Shown here: piece by piece, positions 34,001-49,000 of the stretch
How the letters are laid out: each line of letters opens with the position of its first letter
Numbering within the stretch: position 1 is the first letter of the stretch
Assembly (NCBI GenBank): GCA_029964075.1
Contig: CM057147.1
Span: 24,449,513-24,513,512 of the forward strand
DNA from: Patiria pectinifera
Taxonomy: Eukaryota > Echinodermata > Asteroidea > Valvatida > Asterinidae
Direction of reading: 5' to 3'
DNA length: 64,000 nt
Program-made: the position numbers and the translations under genes
Notes under the pieces: generated by a model
What the model was told of the DNA's origin: nothing
What the model saw: the letters and a program-made list of their open reading frames with translations, nothing else
Databases searched by the model: none

Positions 34001-37000
34001 TTTCACGAAAAGTGGTATTTTGTATAAATTTCCAACGGTGGTCGGCTGACCACCGTTGGAAAAACTCAACTATTTTCAACTTCTGCTCCAAATTTACCAT
34101 TTTTTTTTCAGTCCAAATTTTGTTTGGTATTGGTTTCATGTTCATGAATGGGTGCAAACCAGCTAGACTGGTTTTCTTACCTTACAATTTTCCAGCATCT
34201 ATAAATTGATTCGTTTCATATTTTTAGTGGAGTCCGGGAACCGGACTACTTGAACATTTTTGTTTTTCTTGGTTATTCCAGCATTTTCGAACGCAAAACT
34301 TCAAACAAGTCAGTGTAACAATATTTGATCATTATACTAACCCCTCAAATTGTTCATTTCAGAAAATTACAGCAAAAGCCAATGATGTACCGGTACATTC
34401 CCTTTAAATGGTGGTAGATGTATACCCTATACATGTTGATGACAGGATTGTTAAAAAAACAAGATGAGTCAGATTTTTGTTTTCACTTTTGCATTGAAGG
34501 CGTGGGGTCTGGATGTAACATACAATTACAAAGCATTCGGAATCTGTGCAATTCCCAAATGTTGGGTGCATTTTGGACAATTTAACAGTAGGCATGAGTT
34601 CAATAATCATAAAGTTGATTTTATTATGATAAAAATGTATTGTGTTAAATGTACATCCATGTACATAATACAAACAATGATTTAAAAAAGGAGGCATTCA
34701 TCATTTTTTTTTTGCTGTGCATAGAAATTGACTTGAATCACCAAGGTGTCGAATTGAGTTTTGTGTCTCCAGTAATTAAGTTTTCAGTTACAAGTAACAG
34801 CTGAACTGTTGAATATTGTTAGAAAGAAACTATAGGCCTATATGCCTATTTCAATAAAATACAGATAATAAGCTTCATTTGTGGAACCATTTTGAATTTT
34901 TGGCATTGAGGTTTGCTGTACTTGCACATTCTATGGAAATGCCATGTGTTAAAAAAATTCTCTGAATTTAATGTTTGCATTTCTCTCAGTAACATTTTGT
35001 GTCAAAATTGGTTGTCAAATGTAGCTGAACTCTTATGAGAGAGAGAAAATTCAGGCAATACACATGTACGTTTGGTTTTGTCCTTCACCGATGTGTGTTG
35101 CCTCCTGAGTGAAAGTTGGAAAAAATCACTCGGGTGGGACTCAAATCCATGCCCTCCTGCTTTCTAGTGCAGATGTCTTACCACTTGACCACCGAGCTAA
35201 CGGGATTGGTTGGCTGGTTCGAATCTGATGTACATCCCGGTAGCAGGGGGTACCGATTAACTATTCATACATGTAAGATGGAAAACTTCAGTTGAAAACT
35301 ACTTGTACTGTGTCCAATAACCTTTTTTCTCCTGAAATATGCAGTTGTTCTTCCCATCTGAAGTATTCCATCTTGAAAATTCACGATAACCTTATCTGCC
35401 CCTACTGCCTTCTCATCTTGTTTAACCCATGACCCAGATTTTATAATCTTACAATCACAGACATGACAGAGTGCATTTAACAATAACTTGGCAGTATTGG
35501 CCTACATGTACTATTCCCCTTGACTGTATGTACATGTATGGCAGTATTTTGGTGTTCCATGGCCCCATATCCTTCCTGTGCCATTGGTGTTGGCATTGTC
35601 ATCGGTAATGGGTGTATAATCATGATCGTACGAAACAAGGAATTGTGGTTCGGTGGATGGTGAGGCATTTCCACTCTTGCGTTGGTATTGACCATGCCGT
35701 TTCCTCTGTCCTTCAGAACATACTGTAAAAGGAAAGATACACTTTTATGTGTAATGAATGTTTGGTACATTATGAAGCATGACGTGTCTAAAAAGCTTTG
35801 ATTTAAAAAACAGTTATGTCCAACTCAAAGCCTTTTTGGGGGGTAATTGTATGTTTAACAGAACTTTATAGAATTGGGTTGTCTTTGGATCCTACCTTTG
35901 AGATTTATTTTTTGTAATTATTGGTTTGTATGGTTTTTTTTCTATGTGGGCTGGATTTCATTTTGATCTCTTTTGTTAAGTGCTCGTCTTTGGTTTTCTT
36001 TTTTTTTCTTTTTTCTTTCGGGGGGGGGGGGGGGGGTTGTTGTTTTTTGATTGGCTATAGCCCATCAATATACTGTAACTTATTTAACGTAATTTAAATC
36101 GTTGGCGGTTTAGTTAAAAACAAATTACATCTTCCTACATGTTCAGTCCCATGTACATGCTCACCGTGTACCATGCATTAACCTACATTGTATATGAAAC
36201 AAAGATCCTCATTGGAATACATTATGAAAACAACCAGCAAATAATCCTACCGGCTATAGAGTTACCTCATGTGGTGAAACGTAATGTGAACTGGCCGAGG
36301 GGCGTAAGAAAAATACATAAGCAGGAAACCTGAATCCGATAATGGGCAATCATAGGGTGTGGTCTAGATCTCTCCATTAATAATTGTCATGCTTCTCGCT
36401 TATCAGTAAACATGGGATGGCATAGTCAGGCCCTTTATAAACAAACCTTTCAGACCAAGGCAAATATGGCAGAGCAGAACATTTTAATGCTTTTTGCGAA
36501 ATATTTTCCACCCCCCCCCAAAAAAAAATTAAAAAAAATAAAATAATTGGAGACACTCTATCCCGTATTGGTCCCTAGTATTAAAGCTGGTTCCAGAGCC
36601 TACAAAATTCTATTGAATTGATTCAGAATGGTTGTGGACTCAGAAGGGGAACATTATAGAGAGGGCGCTTTTTACCACTTTCACGACCCCCACGGACGGG
36701 ACACGTACACCGCACCCACACAGAGGCAGACATGTTTGTTTTACATACCTAGTGTGGACATTCCTTTGTTTTGTGTAGTTAAGAAAAACCAGTGAAAAAA
36801 ACTCATTTTACTCAAACTGTGAAAACTCTTTCAACCCACTTTTTTTGTCTATGATTCCCTTAAAGGGAATATACAACATTTGCAAACATCGAAAAACAAA
36901 GCTATCAAATATTTACGAAATACCTTACTAGGATGTTGGTAAATGACAGTCTAAAGCATCCTGTAAAATTATGGCACCTGGTGTGAAGTCATTTTCAAGA

Positions 37001-40000
37001 AAAGTGGTATTTTGTATAAATTTCCAACAATGGTCGGCCGACCACCGTTGGAAAAACCTAACTATTTTTCAACTACTAATTTACCATTTTTTCAGTCCAA
37101 ATTTTGTTTGCTATTGGTTACACGTCATGAACGGGTGCAGACCAGCTAGACTGGTTTCCGTACCTTACAATTTTCCGGCATCTATATAAATTGATCCACG
37201 TCATCTTTAGTGGAGTCAGGGAACCAGACTACTTGAACATTTTTGTTTTGCTTGGTTTTTCCAGTATTCTAGAACACAAAACTTCAAACATGTCAGTGAA
37301 ACAATATTTGATCTATTATACTAACCCCTCAAATAGTTCATTTCTGAAAATTCCAGCAAAAGCCAATGTACATTCCCTTTAAGTGTTTCTCTTCATTTTG
37401 CCATGGATCAACCTAACCCAAAAATACCTCTAAACCTGTTAATTTTTTTCCTAATTTTTTTCGCGTGAGCGTCGGGCCGTTTGCAGTGCTTTGGAATGTC
37501 TCTCCCAGTGGTCTCCCCCAACTGTCCCTTTCTTATCGTTGAGGGGGTACTTACATACATGTACATATGTACATGTATATGCATGGGTCCATCTGTGTAT
37601 ACATACATGTACAAGGGCCCTGGATAATGTGATGGAACTGCCCCACTCGTACATGTTGGTGACACGAATGACAGCGAGTGAGTGAGTCAGTCAGTCCGTC
37701 AGTCAGTCAGTCATTGAGTCGATCATAAAGTCCATACAGTTAGGTTCAAATATTTTCACACTGTCCCTGTTACACCTGACCTGCGTAATTCGCCATGAAG
37801 TACAGGTACATGTATCATTAAAATTACTATTAAAATTTTCTTTCACATTTGGAGATAGAAAGCATTAACGAATGTGTCCTGAATTCACAAAATCTGGTAT
37901 CAGATGTAACAGGGACACGAAAACAAACTTAGACCCAAGATGGGATTAGCAAAAATGTAAGCATGGTAACGGAAAACTACATGTATGTAATATACTTCAT
38001 GAATCTTGTACTTTTAATGCGCAGGTGAACTGGTGGACTTCACATGCCTCAATAACAACCCCTTCCTTTCCATCAACACCGAAAACACATACATCGGCGG
38101 CTACAAGGGAAACGTGGCATTGCTGGGCGATGCCGTTACATTTGGGAGGACTTTCTTCACGGCAACCGGCACCGGCTTACCCTCGTGTTCGTCGTGCATT
38201 CCCAACCCTGGAGACGGGAGAGGGTCTGCGATCGTCCGTCAGTATATGAATTGCCCAAGTGGTTTTTGCTCGTGCGGTGGGACTGGTAGTTCTTGTCTGT
38301 ATAGGATTGGGGCGTTCTACTGCCAGATTGATACTGGGACCACGGTGGAGAGGATAACAACAATAACTCTCAACTCAAACGGTGAGCATCTAGGGTTTTT
38401 TTGCACTTTCGGAAATTTACAAATTTTTACGACAAATGCCATTTGAGGTTGCAGATACCAATGTAAAAAAGGAAAAGAGGGGGAACAAATATTTTTACCT
38501 TTCACTTGAGCTGTAAAACTCTCAAAACTTTGCAAAGGAAACACAATGCATTGTGGGTACTTTGCCAGAATTACCGTCATTATCAATACATTCCACGTGC
38601 ATTGGTCGCACACAAACGAAGTGTTCCATCATGCACCTCGCCCTACTCGTCCCCTGCATCAGACCCAATTAGCCCCCAATCCCCCTCCAAGCACCCTTGT
38701 CCTCGTTATGTTCCTGTCCCACTCCAATCCCCCCTCCCCCAGCCCCCTCACCTTGTTTTATGAAAAAGTACAAAGGCGCAGTAAGATAATTCCTTACTTA
38801 CTCAAATCATACCCTTACTGAACTACTGACCGGAAAAATGAACAATTTCAAATGTCCCGTGCTGCGGATTTGTCGACCATCTCCATCAACGCACTGAGAA
38901 AAATGAACTCTCTGTGGCAAACTCTTGGTGGTGCACTGTATTTTGAATCGCCCAAATTTTGGGTTGTTAATAATCTACTAATATATAGGCCTACATGGAT
39001 GTACCCTGCAATTTGCATGTGTATCTAAGAGCCTACATTTTCTATGGTAATAACTATGTTTTTTAAAAGTGACTTTGGGTGATAAATTCCTCTTTGATGT
39101 GTTTGCTTTTTCTTGTTTTACAGCCGTCATAATTCCAAAGCGCCAGACTATCACAGTAAACCTAGGAGAATCGCTCACCCTTGAAGTCTTCACCACCTTG
39201 TCTTCGCCCCCAGACTGGCGATGGAGGAAGACATCGGCTGATTTTAACGGCTGGTTTAATAACTGGTTTGGTACCCAGTCTCCTACTATAAGTTCCGTCA
39301 CTGCAGCTGATGCGGGGGTGTATGAGTGCCATGAACCACAACAGAGAGGCCAGGGGCGCCATGCTATCTTCAGAGTTATAGTCAGAGGTAAATATTATCA
39401 TTAGATTGTTCAAAATATTAATTTATAAATACCTAAGACAGTTTACCTATTCCTATTGGTCGAGAGCCCGTCATGTGGCCGGTCTTAAATGGTTGATAAA
39501 ACACCGGCTTGCTGGTCTTAAATATTTTTCCAGTGTCACATAAAATTTGGACTGCTATGAACCCAGTGCCTTTTACCATTTTATTGGTGGAACTTTCAAA
39601 ATCCTTACATGGGCATGCGCAACTTCATACCAGTGAGTCAGTATTTCTTAGTCCTTAATTCACAACGTGCTCACCACAGCTGCATCTGCACGTCATCGTG
39701 CAGGATGCGATGCGCACGCCAATCTCTTTGGGTAATTATCAGCATTCCAGACTCCGACCAGTCTTAAATATAGTGTTTAACACCTTACAAGCACACATTT
39801 ATTCTCTTATTAATTAACCAAAGGGTAAATATAGTGAACACTATATTGAACATTGACCAGTCGGCATTTTGATTCAAATAGCTCATGAACTAACATGAAT
39901 CTCCTTTGTTTACCATCAGGTTGCCCTAGCAACATGTGGGGACCGTCGAATGGCTGTCAGAACGTCTGCCCAGTGTGTTATAACGGCGGTATGTGTCATG

Positions 40001-43000
40001 ACGTCACCGGGCAATGCATCTGTGCTCCGGGTTTCAGCGGCTCCAACTGTCACATCGGTAAATTTGAGAGAAATTTCCCCCCCCAAAAAAAAACCAAAAA
40101 AAACTTCTGCTCCTTTCATAATATCCAGCATATTAATACCTTTTCAGACTGGAGAACATTCCAGAAATTTGCCAAAACAAACATTTCTAAAGATTTAATA
40201 CTTTATGTACCTGAAATGTTTGACTGAAAAGTCTGACTTAATGTTTCACTACTTTCGATTTTTGACAACTTCATCTAGGGTCAAAGCAAGTACATTTTGG
40301 GATGTTAAGATTTATGTGTCTGACTATTGTTTATATGTTTTGTTTTCAGCGAATGGTAGAAATGCATGGGGACTGAATGGCACACTACCATGTGCATCAG
40401 CTGAGGATCGTCACGGTATGTCATGCAGAGGACGTCTGTTTTGCCTTCAAGATCCGTTCGGTTGCGCCTGTGCGGCCGGCTACAAGGGAATCGGCTGTGA
40501 CCAGGGTAAGCCAGAATGCTTAGCAACTTCAGACTAGTAGCCAATTTCATACAGATCTGCTAAACAGAAAATATTTCTAAGCACATTTCTGTGCTTTGGA
40601 CAATATCAACTTGGATCCAATCCGAGGCTGAATACGTATCATGACACTGTGGCTGACGCCCAATGAAAAACCATTCTAAATTGATTGAAAAGAATCGTAT
40701 GCACTCCTGGACCAGCTTTACTGGGTTTGACTTGTCTTGTTTCTTCAAAACTGAGATAAGTTAATTGTTGGATGAATGTTCAAGTAGTCGGGTTTCCAGA
40801 CCAACATTATCTGACTATTGCTGACCAGTCTTACATGTAGGTCAGGTAGCCACCACAGCTAAAAATAAATAAACTAGAGGAATTCCTCCCGTTTCCTGAA
40901 AATGTAAAAATGGTCAGATTGTTTTGGTCTGGGAACCAGACTTATGTTAAAGATGTTAATATAATCTCATTTCCTATATTGCTTTATGGCTACGGCTTGC
41001 AATAGCACATGAGTCTGTGGAAGGAGATGAAGCCGCTTCTCATAGAAATGTGTATTACTGTCAGCCGTAGCCCTTAATATTTATTTGTATGATTTATTGA
41101 AGAGTGCGATGAATCGAACACCTTTGGACCGTACTGCACTCAAACTTGCCACTGCGCTGATGGCATCACATGCCTAAAGGACACCGGCGAATGCAACGAT
41201 CCATCATGCACCGATGAATACTGCCCTCAACGCTGCGATTCAGGCTGGAAGGGAAGGAATTGTCAAGGTAGGACATACATGTACATGTATTCGCTCCTAC
41301 CCCCGCCCTGCAATCAGGGCGCTGGTAAGGGCTGATGAGCTTCACAGAATCTTGTGAAGGAAGTACAGATTGACCTACGCATGCAGCTAGCGCGCGCAAC
41401 GCATGATGGGCACCGGAAGCTAGTTTGCGTGACGCGTTCTACGTCACAGGTCACGCAAATCTATCCAATGAGAGCTCAAATGCCATCAGCCCTAATACCA
41501 GCGTCCTGTTTGCAGGGCGGGGGGTACGAGCGAAGTGCATGTATATAGCTGTACAATCTCCCATCACAGACTATAGGGGGCACTATATTAAACCAAGGCA
41601 AGGGGAAATTGAAAGCTGCTGTTACTTGAGAAAATTTGTTTCACTGAATTTACTGATGTACGTGGAAAAGCATTGCTAGTGTTTATTAACTCCAGTTTGA
41701 AGTTTTGTCAAAGGTCGTTCAAGTAGATCTCCAACTTCCAACTAAAATATTGCAGACTCTGTTTACACATGAGTCAATGTGCACACAGGAAGCGTAGATT
41801 ACTTAACAACATGACAAAAAGCAAAAACATGTACGAAAAGAAACCATTCATATTAACTGTTTTATTTGGCTTAGATGCACAAAGAAATTTCTTAGAAATT
41901 GTGTTTGATAGTTTTGCCCGCAGAGGGTTTTGATTTTGATTTAAGATTTTCAATTGTTTGTTTCTATATCACATACAGTTGAGACACCGTGCCCGTTCGG
42001 TTACTATGGCGAGATATGCACACAGAGATGCAATTGCCGTGACAACCAAGCATGCGATGAAGAGACAGGAGCTTGCCTCAACGGCTGTGCGGACGGTTAC
42101 AGAGGAGCGGCTTGTGACCAAGGTTAGCATGATGGCCCTTGCCAAAATGGCCGCCATGCCAAACTTATAAAGCCACAGCCCAATGACTTGGCTGTGGCTG
42201 ACAATTGATACATAGGTCTATGGGAATTGGCTACAGCCGCTACCGTTAATTAATTGCTTGTCAAATAATTTGGATATATGACCTGAATTCATTTTGTTTG
42301 CGGTGTCTAAGCATTTAATCCGTTTACGCTGAGAGAACAGATTTGATCTTGTTCCCATTTAACATGAAGAAGTATCTTTAACTGATTTCGGATTTACCGA
42401 AGAGTTTATAAATAGCGCAGTGTTTAACCAGTTCACGTTGGATGACGTGTATACACGCAAAGTTTTTGCGGTGTTCGGAACGGATGACGGATAAACATTA
42501 ACGAGCGAGACAGGGTATGTCTGTCTGCGACCCGCTCGCAGCAAGCGAGGCCAGAAATATCAGGATGTGCTACCCGCAGATGACGCACTGAAACCTGTCC
42601 GGCGTCGAGGTTCATGAATGTGAATTTTGTCTGCCACGTGTGAACAAAAGTCAGACATGCGTGCCAGTGCCTATGAGATTCCTGGCTGCAATATGCAGTG
42701 TGGCAATGGGGAGGAGTATATGTAAATTACCCACCTGTGCAGTGAGCAGAGCCTAGTGGATTGGTCAATAGGTTTCTACAGACACAGTACCAGAAACTCG
42801 AAACAACATTAACTTTCCAAGGAAAGTGTCGGAAATTGATTGACACTGTGTTGGAAGGTTTCGAATCGATTGAGATTTTTTTTTTGCCTTTTTCTTTTCA
42901 GATGTAACCAGAGCCATCGTCGCTTTTGGACAGACCAGTAAACCCAACGCCGGCCAGCCAGTAAACGTTTACTGTGAGACAGTAGGGAATCCCCTACCCA

Positions 43001-46000
43001 CAGAAGATGATATCATTCTACAGGATTCCAGGGGTAATCAGATCGATCCCTTTAGTTCCATCAACTCCACTGGTTTCAATGACTACAGGAGAATCAACGA
43101 GTACGTCTTGACTGGAGACGATGCAGTCTCGGGAGCACGATTGACTTGCAACCTTCGCACACTTGACAACAACTATCTCCAGAAATACCTAACGCTGGAT
43201 TTATACAGTAAGAATGCATCTTAAAAGACAGTAGATGTTCATAGGCAATTAGACAAAACAAAACCAGCCATGACAAAAGACCCAGCACAATCAATTCGGT
43301 TTGAGACTGGCATTCCAGAGCCACACACCAGACGTAGGAGCAACATTGATTTGGTGTCAAACAGGCAAACAGAATGCATGTACAATTTTACATTGACTAG
43401 ACCCTGAAGTTATTCGAAACACCCCCCCCCCCCCCCAAAAAAAAAAAAAACCCAAAAAACAAAAAACTAACAAGTGTCTTGAGTTATGTATTCATAAAAA
43501 AAATAAGGGATTATTACATTGAAAATCTACAGGCTTGGCACATTTGTTTACCCCAAAAATATTTTAAATTTAAAGATGATCAAAGCTAAGTATGCTTTAT
43601 TTAGCAGATTGGATTTAGTTGTAGTAAAGAACTGTTGATTGTGATAAGTTGAAAAATGGTGAGTTCATTTGAGAAAATCAATGTTTGTATTTTTTTAGAT
43701 GCCAACCCCTTGTTTACATATGTGAATTGTTTGGTAATCTCGGGTCACATTTATAGGGAGAAATGGAAAATTGTATAACAAGTAGTAACTCCACGTAGGG
43801 CCCCGATTTACCCCCTTGTAACCCCAGAAAACTCTGTAATACCTCAAGATAAGCCTCATATTACTGCCTGTTCAATTTTGCATTCTCCCCTAATTGTGAC
43901 TACCAAATCATGCTTTAAAATGTTCAAATGTATTTTTTAAAAAAAGAAGCCAAAGTTGTTTTATTGTTCATTGAGTGGTCGGGCACAACCCGACCACTCT
44001 CTGTTATTGTTCTGATAAATGTTTCTTTTTTTTCCGCGGGTTTTCTCCTAAACGGGAAATGGTATGAACTTGTAACTTTCAATACATATCGACCCTCATC
44101 CGAAGTGGTGCATATTACTCTGACGTCATGATTACTTTATCGGGGGTCAAATTACAAGTGATTTTATCTGAAAAAGTGACCAATTACTTTCACCGTTTAC
44201 TCTTGAACTAAATAATCAATGATGTTTGTATTATGTTATCAGAAAGACCATTAATTGCTAAACAATGTACGTAAACTTGCTTGACCTTTACTTCCGGGTC
44301 TACCGGAAGGTCAAAGTTAGGTGAATTCAAAATGAAGACGTTAGCTTGAAATCAAAACAAAGCAAAAATTCTTCACAAAAAAACAGGGTGATGACGTCAG
44401 CATCAGAAAGGGCGCCCCCTAGTGGCACATAAAATATTGTTTCTTTCCATTGCTTTTAAAACCATAGGTTCAAATTTACCAAATCGACCGTACCCTTGAT
44501 ATTTTTTGGTTAACCACAGATACATGTAACTTGGCAAGGTTTCGAATTCATGACGTCATCAGACCGGAAGTTACCTCTATAAGAACTTGCCAACGATCAT
44601 ATTTTAAATTTAATTCTATCATTTGATCCATGTCGTCTATCTTAGCCCAAATAACAATACCATTACAATGTTCACCTTTTGCTTCCAAAAACTGTGACGT
44701 CATCAAACCGGAAGTTCGGTGTTATGAATACATACACTTATATTTTCCAACTTTTCATACGTTATTTAATTTCACAATGAACATCCACTCCGAACTAAAT
44801 CAGTACTCACTTCCTGTTTTTGACTAATGACGTTATCCAGCCGGAAATAACTTGTTAGTTTACAGAAAATTAATCACACTGTTAAAGATGCATTTTTAAA
44901 CAAAATAATTGATTGTTCTGGAAAGGATTTAATTTCGTGATCCTTTGTTCTTATATAAAAATATTCATAACTTAACTGGACAGTTTGTCCTAAAATAGCT
45001 GTCTACCCGACCATTCTGCGTTGGTAACAACAAACGCGAATCTCTAGTTTTCATTTTGTTTTCTCTTCTAGATCCGCCGTTTCTTGTGTCATTCCCTTAC
45101 GCAAGTAACAGATATTCAACAAGCATCAAGGTCAGATGGAGTTCGTGGACCTCTGCGCAGGGTCGTGGGGACGGGCCCGTCCTACGCTATGAGGTTCATT
45201 ACCGGCTCCGAAGCGACGACGTGGATGATACTACGTATGAGTTTGTAGAAACAGCGGCCACCAACACTAGCACCTCATTGGTCATCGGAGAACTAGCAGT
45301 AGGCACCGAGTATGACTTTGTCGTCGTGGTAGTGAGGGAGGGGGATGGTGGGGCTGGACCCCCTAGCCCTAAGGTGACAATCGGAACGACCTGTGCAAGT
45401 AAGATATTTCGGGAATGAGATTGGAATCTTTTGCAGGATGGAAAAATGAACTTTGGAAGGTTTCCAGCATCAAAATGCATTATATGTCATTAGGTAAATG
45501 CCCAGGATGTGGCCCGTGGATGCAAAGCGGTTTTTGGCAGTATGAAACATTTCGGGCCTGAAGATGTGTTCCACTTTTGGAAATTCGAAGCACAAATACT
45601 GGCCGTGACAATTCATGTTGGTGTTCCTTTTGCACCAAGTTTGAATTGGAGCTGAACAACCCAATATGTTAACTGCAACCTTTTGGGACAGGTAGCATTT
45701 CCTGTGAAAGATGTCATGTTTGAAAAGAGCTGAAACAAAATTTGGATAGTTTGCAAAAGCAACATCCAATATCTGTTGAAACAAGGCCAAATCATCCTTC
45801 ACTTGACTTGTTCTTTGATTGGTTAATTTTGTACGAAAAGCATCTTATCTGAGGGTTTCTGTATGTTGAAAACTAACGTGTAGTTGAATGTTTCCTCCAG
45901 CTATGTGTAAAAATAATCATTTAGTCTTATACAACAGTCGTTTTTCGTTTCCGTAGCTCCAACTACAGCCCCGACGGTGCAGCTTGATGTTGTGAGCAGT

Positions 46001-49000
46001 ACGGAACTACGTCTTTCATGGCAGGTTTGTAGAAGCCTAATGTATACATGTTTGTACTGTGATTGTTGCCCCAACAGGATCGAAGTAGCAGCATGTATAA
46101 CAATATTGGATTCCATAACGTTGATAAGAAATATTTAGATACCTTTTTTGGAATCAGAAATATTGCAGTGACGTTGCTTTCGATGTCATCGCGACATCTT
46201 CATTCGGCGTAGTGAATTAAACCACTCTGGTCATGTGACCAACATTCCATCAGCTTGGAAAATGTCCAAGTCATTACCAGGGAGGACCAGTTCTGGAAAA
46301 GGAAGATACACGAATCAATCAAAATCAAGACCCAAAAGCCATCCCTTAATAGAGACACTGGATTTGACCTGCCAACCATCTGCGATGACAAGCTGGTTTG
46401 TGATCGCCCAAAAGGTGGTCACATGACCGGAGTGGTTTAATTCACTTAATGAAGATGTCCCGATGACATCAAAAGCTACGTCGCCGCAATATTTATGATT
46501 CTAAAAAGGTATCTAAATATTTCTTAGGATCAAGGTAGTTTTAAGAAGTGTCCCTTCCTTGTTGATGTATTTATGAAGTGTCTTGGGGATTTTAATAGTA
46601 AATTATCCGGCACAAGTAATGGGCAAATTTATCCCCAATGCGCATTAAAGTCGTTAACAGTATCACCTCGTACTTGTACTTGGTACTTGGTTAGTTTCCT
46701 CCTGAAGCATCCTCTAGGGATCTTGACTAATGAAGTTATCAGGTTGTAATGCAGTCATCAGGTTGTGATTTAATTACAACCTGACGTAGCTTTCGATGTC
46801 ATCGGGACATCTCCATTCAGCGTAGTGAATCAGGTCGTAATTAATATTGAGAACATAATTGTTGGAAATTTGATTCCTGGTACAATATAATTATTGCAGA
46901 GAAACAGGTAATCCCGAATATTTAATGAGATGAACCTTTGTGTGTTTATTGACTGACTGTTTGCTCACCTCAACTTGGTATTTTTTATATTAGTTCCCAC
47001 CAGAATCCACTTGGCAGTGCAGCAGTTTGCAGTCTGTCCAGGTCTACCAGAAACAAAGCTCCGAGAGTGAATTTCCCAGTAACGCCATACAGTACGAATC
47101 CACGGGAACGTTCGCCACTCTCGGTTCCCTGGCACCCTGCACCAGCTATGATGTGTACGTTACGTTCACCAACCGAGATGGGCTCTACAGTCCGGACAGC
47201 ATCATAGTCACTGCAACCACTGCAACCACAGGTAGGATATGGATTGGTTGTATTCAGGAAAGAAACTTTCGTTTAGCCAATATAATACTTAACCCTTGAG
47301 TTGAGTGACCGTAATCAAACAAGAGAGGGCTTTTTGATCACTTTTGAGAGCCCGTTGAATGGGATACACTGCATGTACGTACTGGTTGGCTCGTGTATGG
47401 GCCTAATTCACGAGGAACCATTTTGATTGTATTTCCTGAATTTCATTTACACACGTATACGCAAATTTGTCGCGCGATATTAACGCTCACACAAATCGAT
47501 GAGCGTTTTTGCATTTACGCGACTTATCACACGATTTTTTTGATTCAAATTTCTTCACACATGCGCTTGTGCGACATTGCCGCGCGGCAAAGTTGTTGTG
47601 ACAAAATCACGTACGTGATACAGTCGCACAATGCACGTTTTTCCATTTGTCGCGCGGCAATGTCGCACACGGACGTGTGTGAACAAATTTGAATCCAAAA
47701 AATCATGCGATAAGTCGCGTGTATATTATGTGATACAATCGCACAATGCGCGTTTACCATGGAGCCAGTATACCACACCATTTCAAATATATCTGCTCTA
47801 TGGGCAAATCAAAGTACAAGCTTTAAGGAAGGTCTGGACTAACGCAGTATAACTTGGACAGAAAGGGCCAGTGTGTCAATTGAATTGACCCTGTTAAAAA
47901 AGAAAGAACGATACAACTGAGTGCCACTACCAGCGTATGCCTTGCATTCACGCAAAGATGCTAGGAACTTGTGTACATTTGTAATGAATGTCAATTATGC
48001 GTACTGGTACTCCATGCGACAAGCCAGTACGCACACGTGTAGTACGCGTGAGTGGTCCATTGTCAGATAAGCTTTTACCCTAACTGATTTTTTGTTTTGG
48101 CCACAGTTCCTGGTCCAGTGACCTCATTGCGAATTTTCAATCCACCCGGTAGTTCACACCATCAGCTTGGAGTCAGTTGGTCATCGCCGTCAGCCGACAA
48201 CAATTGCCCGGTCGATGCTTACATCATCAGTCACTCTCTGACGAGGATAAGAGCATGCAGCTCATCCAGTGTTGACCCTGGTACCATATCGCAAAGAGTC
48301 GTTGTCACTACAATGTCATTGAACAACCTGAAACCGTACTCCACCTACAGGGTATCCGTGGTCGCTGTCAATTCAGCAGGGAATTCCACTGTTAGTGCAT
48401 CATCTGCAGACACAAGTGCAACAGGTCAGTCCATGTCGTTACAAAATGTGAACATTTTCCTACAAATATGAATCATATTCCAAACGTGATGAACACAATT
48501 TGTCGATATGTTAATATATTTTAGTACAACAGTTTTAACCCATTAGCATCTGTGCTACATTGTTTGACATTGCATTACATTGAATTACATTGCATTACTT
48601 TGTATTACATTGTATTACATTGTATTACATTGTATTACATTGTATTACATTGTATTGCATTGTACTACATTGTATTACATTATATTACATTGTATTACAT
48701 TGCATTACATTGTATTCATTCCCTGAAGAATCCATAAATCCATAGTGCTAGGGTGATTTAAGGCAGTACAAGGCAAAAGCTACATTGTTTGACATTGCAT
48801 ACATTGCATACATTGTATTACATTGTATTACATTGTATTACATTGTATTACATTGTATTGCATTGTTTTACATTGTATTACATTGTATTACATTGTATTG
48901 CATTGTATTACATTGTATTACATTGTATCACATTGTATTACATTGTATTACATTGTATTACATTGTATTGCATTGTATTTATTCCCTGGAGAATCCATAA

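Larger units (their letters stand above)
24574..38024. other. Gene B large intron with nested transposons and a candidate alternative first exon
   Basis: A 13.4-kb intron between the lectin and Ig1 exons. It holds MITEs at 25351-25699, 25788-26430, 27239-29319, 29712-29816, 31563-31927, 33868-34407 and 36860-37382, a tRNA-derived SINE at about 35075-35245, a G run at 36018-36036, and GTCA/ACATGTA microsatellites at 37536-37720. The only coding-like piece I found is 27125-27200. Confidence 0.6.
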
